A stretch of 7,207 nt of DNA from Nitrospiraceae bacterium UBA6898 (GTDB taxonomy: Bacteria > Nitrospirota > Thermodesulfovibrionia > Thermodesulfovibrionales > UBA6898): the NCBI GenBank assembly GCA_002448975.1, contig DKBO01000147.1:1-7207 (forward strand). The letters are read 5' to 3'. Position numbers and translations under genes: made by a program. The notes under the pieces were generated by a model that was not told where the DNA came from, did not search any database, and saw nothing but the letters and a program-made list of their open reading frames with translations. Positions 5,435 through 7,207 of the stretch are shown here, one piece after another (the stretch's first letter is position 1; each line of letters begins with the position of its first letter).

Positions 5435-6175
5435 TCATCTCTCTATGATTTTCTCTTCCTGCCCCTCAAAGATATCACCCGCAATGATCGTTTCCAGATG
5501 GTTTTTCAGTCGCAATGCTTCACCTGCCGCCATTTCCTTGAATTGCACAGCCATACCGGGAGGCAGTGTAAAAAAATCGCCCAGAAGCTCTTTTATATAA
5601 ATGATTGTCCCCTTCAGCTGCTGCGAGTTTCCCTGTGTCAGGGGAATGGTGAGATCAAGACTATCTCCGAGAGGAAAAGGATTTTCTTTTCTCAGGTAGA
5701 TCCCGCCCTCGGAAAGCGTTTCCGAAAAAAGTTCATACCGCATCCCGTGATAGACAGCCGATACCTTTCTGTAGAATGGCACCCTGAGATGTTTCCGGTT
5801 TGTCCCCCTGTAGGAAAAAAAACACTCCTGCAACGTGGCATGGAGAAGGTCAACTTTTAACGGTTTTGTCAGGTAAGCGTAACAGCCCAACTTCCGGCAC
5901 TGCTCTATAGTTTCGCTATCCGCGTCAGTGGAGAGCATGATCACCGGAAGGTGTGCGGTCATCTTATCCTCCTTGATATAACGCAGAGTCGCAAAGCCGT
6001 CCATCTGGTCCATATGCACATCAAGCATGACAACGTCAGCCCCGGCAAGTTTAATAAGCCTCAGTGCTTCACGCCCGCTATCGGCAGGCATAACCTTGAA
6101 CCCGAATCTTTTCACGAGCAGACTGACGTACATGAGAGAAGTTTTGCTGTCGTCCGCATAGACTACTGTTTTCAT
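5435..6175 (-). CDS. Response regulator with REC and PilZ domains
   Basis: A 246-residue cytoplasmic protein. The REC domain (about 1-120) has the acidic pair D8-D9, the phosphoacceptor D52 in VVMLDVHM, the switch residue S82 or T83 in LSTDAD, and K104 in LTKPL, so it should be phosphorylated by a histidine kinase. A PilZ domain follows (about 125-235), with the c-di-GMP arginines R127 and R131 in NRKHLR. The second motif reads TLSEGG (153-158): Ser and Gly are kept, but the first position is Thr in place of the usual Asp or Asn. Binding of c-di-GMP is therefore plausible but not assured. Such proteins often link phosphorelay input to motility, adhesion or exopolysaccharide output; no kinase or target is visible here. 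AAGGAG (6185-6180) precedes the ATG. It lies 78 nt downstream of the flavodoxin gene on the same strand and may share its transcript. Confidence 0.93.
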   Translation of the reverse strand: MKTVVYADDSKTSLMYVSLLVKRFGFKVMPADSGREALRLIKLAGADVVMLDVHMDQMDGFATLRYIKEDKMTAHLPVIMLSTDADSETIEQCRKLGCYAYLTKPLKVDLLHATLQECFFSYRGTNRKHLRVPFYRKVSAVYHGMRYELFSETLSEGGIYLRKENPFPLGDSLDLTIPLTQGNSQQLKGTIIYIKELLGDFFTLPPGMAVQFKEMAAGEALRLKNHLETIIAGDIFEGQEEKIIER

Positions 6176-6253
6176 TTCTCTCCTTCAAAAAAAGCCGCAT
6201 ATCGGATGACAAATACAGTACAAAGTGCAGAGGAAAACGCCGAAAATCAGCGA

Positions 6254-6694
6254 TTACAGTTGTTTGCCGATGGCCTTTCCATATTCCTGACAGGCATGCA
6301 GTCCCTCGCTGGTCTCCACCTTGCCTTCTTTCAGCGCAAAGGGTCCCAGATTCGACATGTCCATCTTGAAGACATATTCCATGGTATCGAATATCAGCTG
6401 CGGCGCCTCACCGCTGTGGGTATGGGACCCGAAGGCACCCGCTACCTTTCCCTCAAGGTTCGCCTTCTGGGCCAGGAACAGAAAGGTCTTCATGTTCTCG
6501 GTCATATCCTTGTGATAGGTAGGGCAGCCAAAGATGTAGCCGTCAAACCCGGCAAGATCTTTTTCACTCTTTATTTCTGATATCTTTTTCTGTTCGACCT
6601 CTTTCCCGGAAAACCGGACACCCTCGGCAATATACTCCGCCATTTTCCCGGTCTTACCGGTCCTGCTGTAAAAGGCAATCAAGACTTTTTTCAT
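6254..6694 (-). CDS. Flavodoxin-family protein (FMN-binding)
   Basis: A 146-residue short-chain flavodoxin-like protein. It starts with the first beta strand, VLIAFYSRTGKTGKMAE (4-20), in which SRTGKTG is the FMN phosphate loop. FGCPTYHKDM (55-64) is the second FMN loop, and AGAFGSHTHSGEAP (85-98) is the third loop, usually beside the isoalloxazine ring. The length matches the small flavodoxins and WrbA/NAD(P)H:quinone oxidoreductase relatives common in anaerobes. It is presumably a cytoplasmic electron carrier or flavin reductase; the partner cannot be told from the sequence. AGGAGG (6707-6702), 7 nt before the ATG, fixes the start. The gene lies 90 nt downstream of the unidentified gene at the right edge and 78 nt upstream of the REC-PilZ gene. 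Confidence 0.92.
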   Translation of the reverse strand: MKKVLIAFYSRTGKTGKMAEYIAEGVRFSGKEVEQKKISEIKSEKDLAGFDGYIFGCPTYHKDMTENMKTFLFLAQKANLEGKVAGAFGSHTHSGEAPQLIFDTMEYVFKMDMSNLGPFALKEGKVETSEGLHACQEYGKAIGKQL

Positions 6695-6751
6695 GCGTTA
6701 TCCTCCTCGCGTAACCTGCTTACACATAGTTCGTTTCATGCAGCCAGCATC

Positions 6752-6773
6752 GCGCCGGTGCAGTGCGCCCGGC
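6752..6773 (-). other. GC-rich hairpin between two minus-strand genes
   Basis: GCCGG (6754-6758) pairs with CCGGC (6769-6773) across a 10-nt loop. Competing pairings exist: GCGC at 6752-6755 with 6765-6768, and CAGCC 6741-6745 with GGCTG 6771-6775. It lies in the 90-nt spacer before the flavodoxin gene. No T-run follows on the minus strand, so it is not an intrinsic terminator. It could be an RNA processing or stabilising structure, or incidental GC-rich sequence. Confidence 0.2.
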
Positions 6774-6784
6774 TGATCAGACCC

Positions 6785-7207
6785 CTACTTGCCCCCTGCA
6801 ACCTGCTTCAGGGTGTTCTCAATGGCTCCCGGAGCACCCGAGATCTTCATGAACGTGCCCATGGTAAGATCCGGGAAGCTCTGCGCAATACGGAACTTTC
6901 CATGCAGCATGTAAACATTCCCTTCGGATACGATCAGTTCATAGGGAAGATGGGGGGTCTGCTTCAATTCTCCGAAGTCCACCATCTTCATGACCGCTTC
7001 GTCCGCACCTTCACCTTCTTTGATCCCCACACCAAAAACGGACTCCTGTTTGCCGGAAATATCAACACGGTAGATCTTGACGGTACCGCCTTTGCCCTTA
7101 ACCAGACCTGCCTCGACCGCCTTGATCGCCTCATCATACGACCCGTATGAGGCAAGCTTCACCTGGTCGGTAAAATAGGGCATAAAAACCATGTAGTGAT
7201 AGTCACG
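6785..7207 (-). CDS. Unidentified small protein, cut by the right edge
   Basis: The frame is open from the stop at 6787-6785 to the window end, about 140 residues. The first in-frame ATG in view (7192) has no ribosome-binding site. The sequence before it, RDYHY, reads naturally into MVFMPYFTDQ, so the true start probably lies beyond the edge. The protein looks soluble, with no signal peptide or membrane segment visible. It is rich in short Gly and charged turns, with segments such as YGSYDEAIKAVEAGLV, YELIVSEGNVYMLHGKF and GTFMKISGAPGAIENTLKQV. There is no Cys in the visible part, so metal or redox binding through Cys is unlikely. I do not recognise the family. It lies upstream of the flavodoxin gene on the same strand with a 90-nt gap, which allows but does not prove co-transcription. 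Confidence 0.75.
   Translation of the reverse strand, partial: RDYHYMVFMPYFTDQVKLASYGSYDEAIKAVEAGLVKGKGGTVKIYRVDISGKQESVFGVGIKEGEGADEAVMKMVDFGELKQTPHLPYELIVSEGNVYMLHGKFRIAQSFPDLTMGTFMKISGAPGAIENTLKQVAGGK

Noticed and set aside
5417..5435. Hairpin ATCAGC / GCTGAT at the end of the REC-PilZ gene as a terminator
   Set aside because: The stem is only 6 bp with a 7-nt loop, overlaps the stop codon, and is not followed by a T-run on the minus strand. It is too weak to call.
6176..6205. Short CCG/CGG stem followed by seven T on the minus strand, as a terminator between flavodoxin and REC-PilZ
   Set aside because: Only three base pairs form, and the T-run leads straight into the ribosome-binding site of the next gene. 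This is more likely spacer sequence.
5951..6580. Plus-strand open frame of 209 codons across the REC-PilZ and flavodoxin genes
   Set aside because: It is antisense to two well-supported genes with their own ribosome-binding sites. The translation shows no motif or domain, and it has no good ribosome-binding site. It is a shadow frame.

Overview
The window carries ten coding features. Two of them run off the edges. It reads as a compact bacterial chromosome segment of moderately high GC, with Shine-Dalgarno sites and short gene overlaps. The gene mix suggests an environmental Gram-negative such as a member of Nitrospirota or Desulfobacterota. It includes a short-form 6-phosphogluconate dehydrogenase, an ArsS-type radical SAM set, a REC-PilZ regulator and a small flavodoxin. 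That taxonomic guess is inference only.

Left part (1-573). On the minus strand lie the start of an arsenosugar-type radical SAM protein (ArsS, cut by the left edge) and, just upstream of it, a small CMD/AhpD-like protein of the kind that accompanies ArsS. A 131-bp intergenic region separates this pair from a divergent plus-strand operon. That region holds a good minus-strand -10 box, a plausible plus-strand -10 box and a small dyad between them.

Middle (574-5090). A tightly packed plus-strand operon encodes the oxidative pentose phosphate pathway: gnd (6-phosphogluconate dehydrogenase), zwf (glucose-6-phosphate dehydrogenase) and pgl (6-phosphogluconolactonase). Two glycosyltransferase-fold proteins of the TIGR04283 and TIGR04282 types follow. 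A 16-codon ORF with a strong ribosome-binding site sits between pgl and the first of these and overlaps its start codon. The TIGR04282/TIGR04283 pair is known to co-occur with ArsS and the CMD protein. The two flanks of the pentose phosphate genes are therefore probably parts of one functional set. The oxidative pentose phosphate genes could supply NADPH and pentose phosphate to it, but that link is a hypothesis.

Right part (5091-7207). A 344-bp stretch without a convincing gene separates the operon from three minus-strand genes. It contains frame-broken, possibly decayed coding sequence. In transcription order from the right edge the three genes are an unrecognised protein cut by the window end, a short flavodoxin-family protein, and a two-domain REC-PilZ response regulator. 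These look unrelated to the arsenosugar and pentose phosphate genes.

I see no tRNA, rRNA, CRISPR array, complete insertion sequence or convincing intrinsic terminator.
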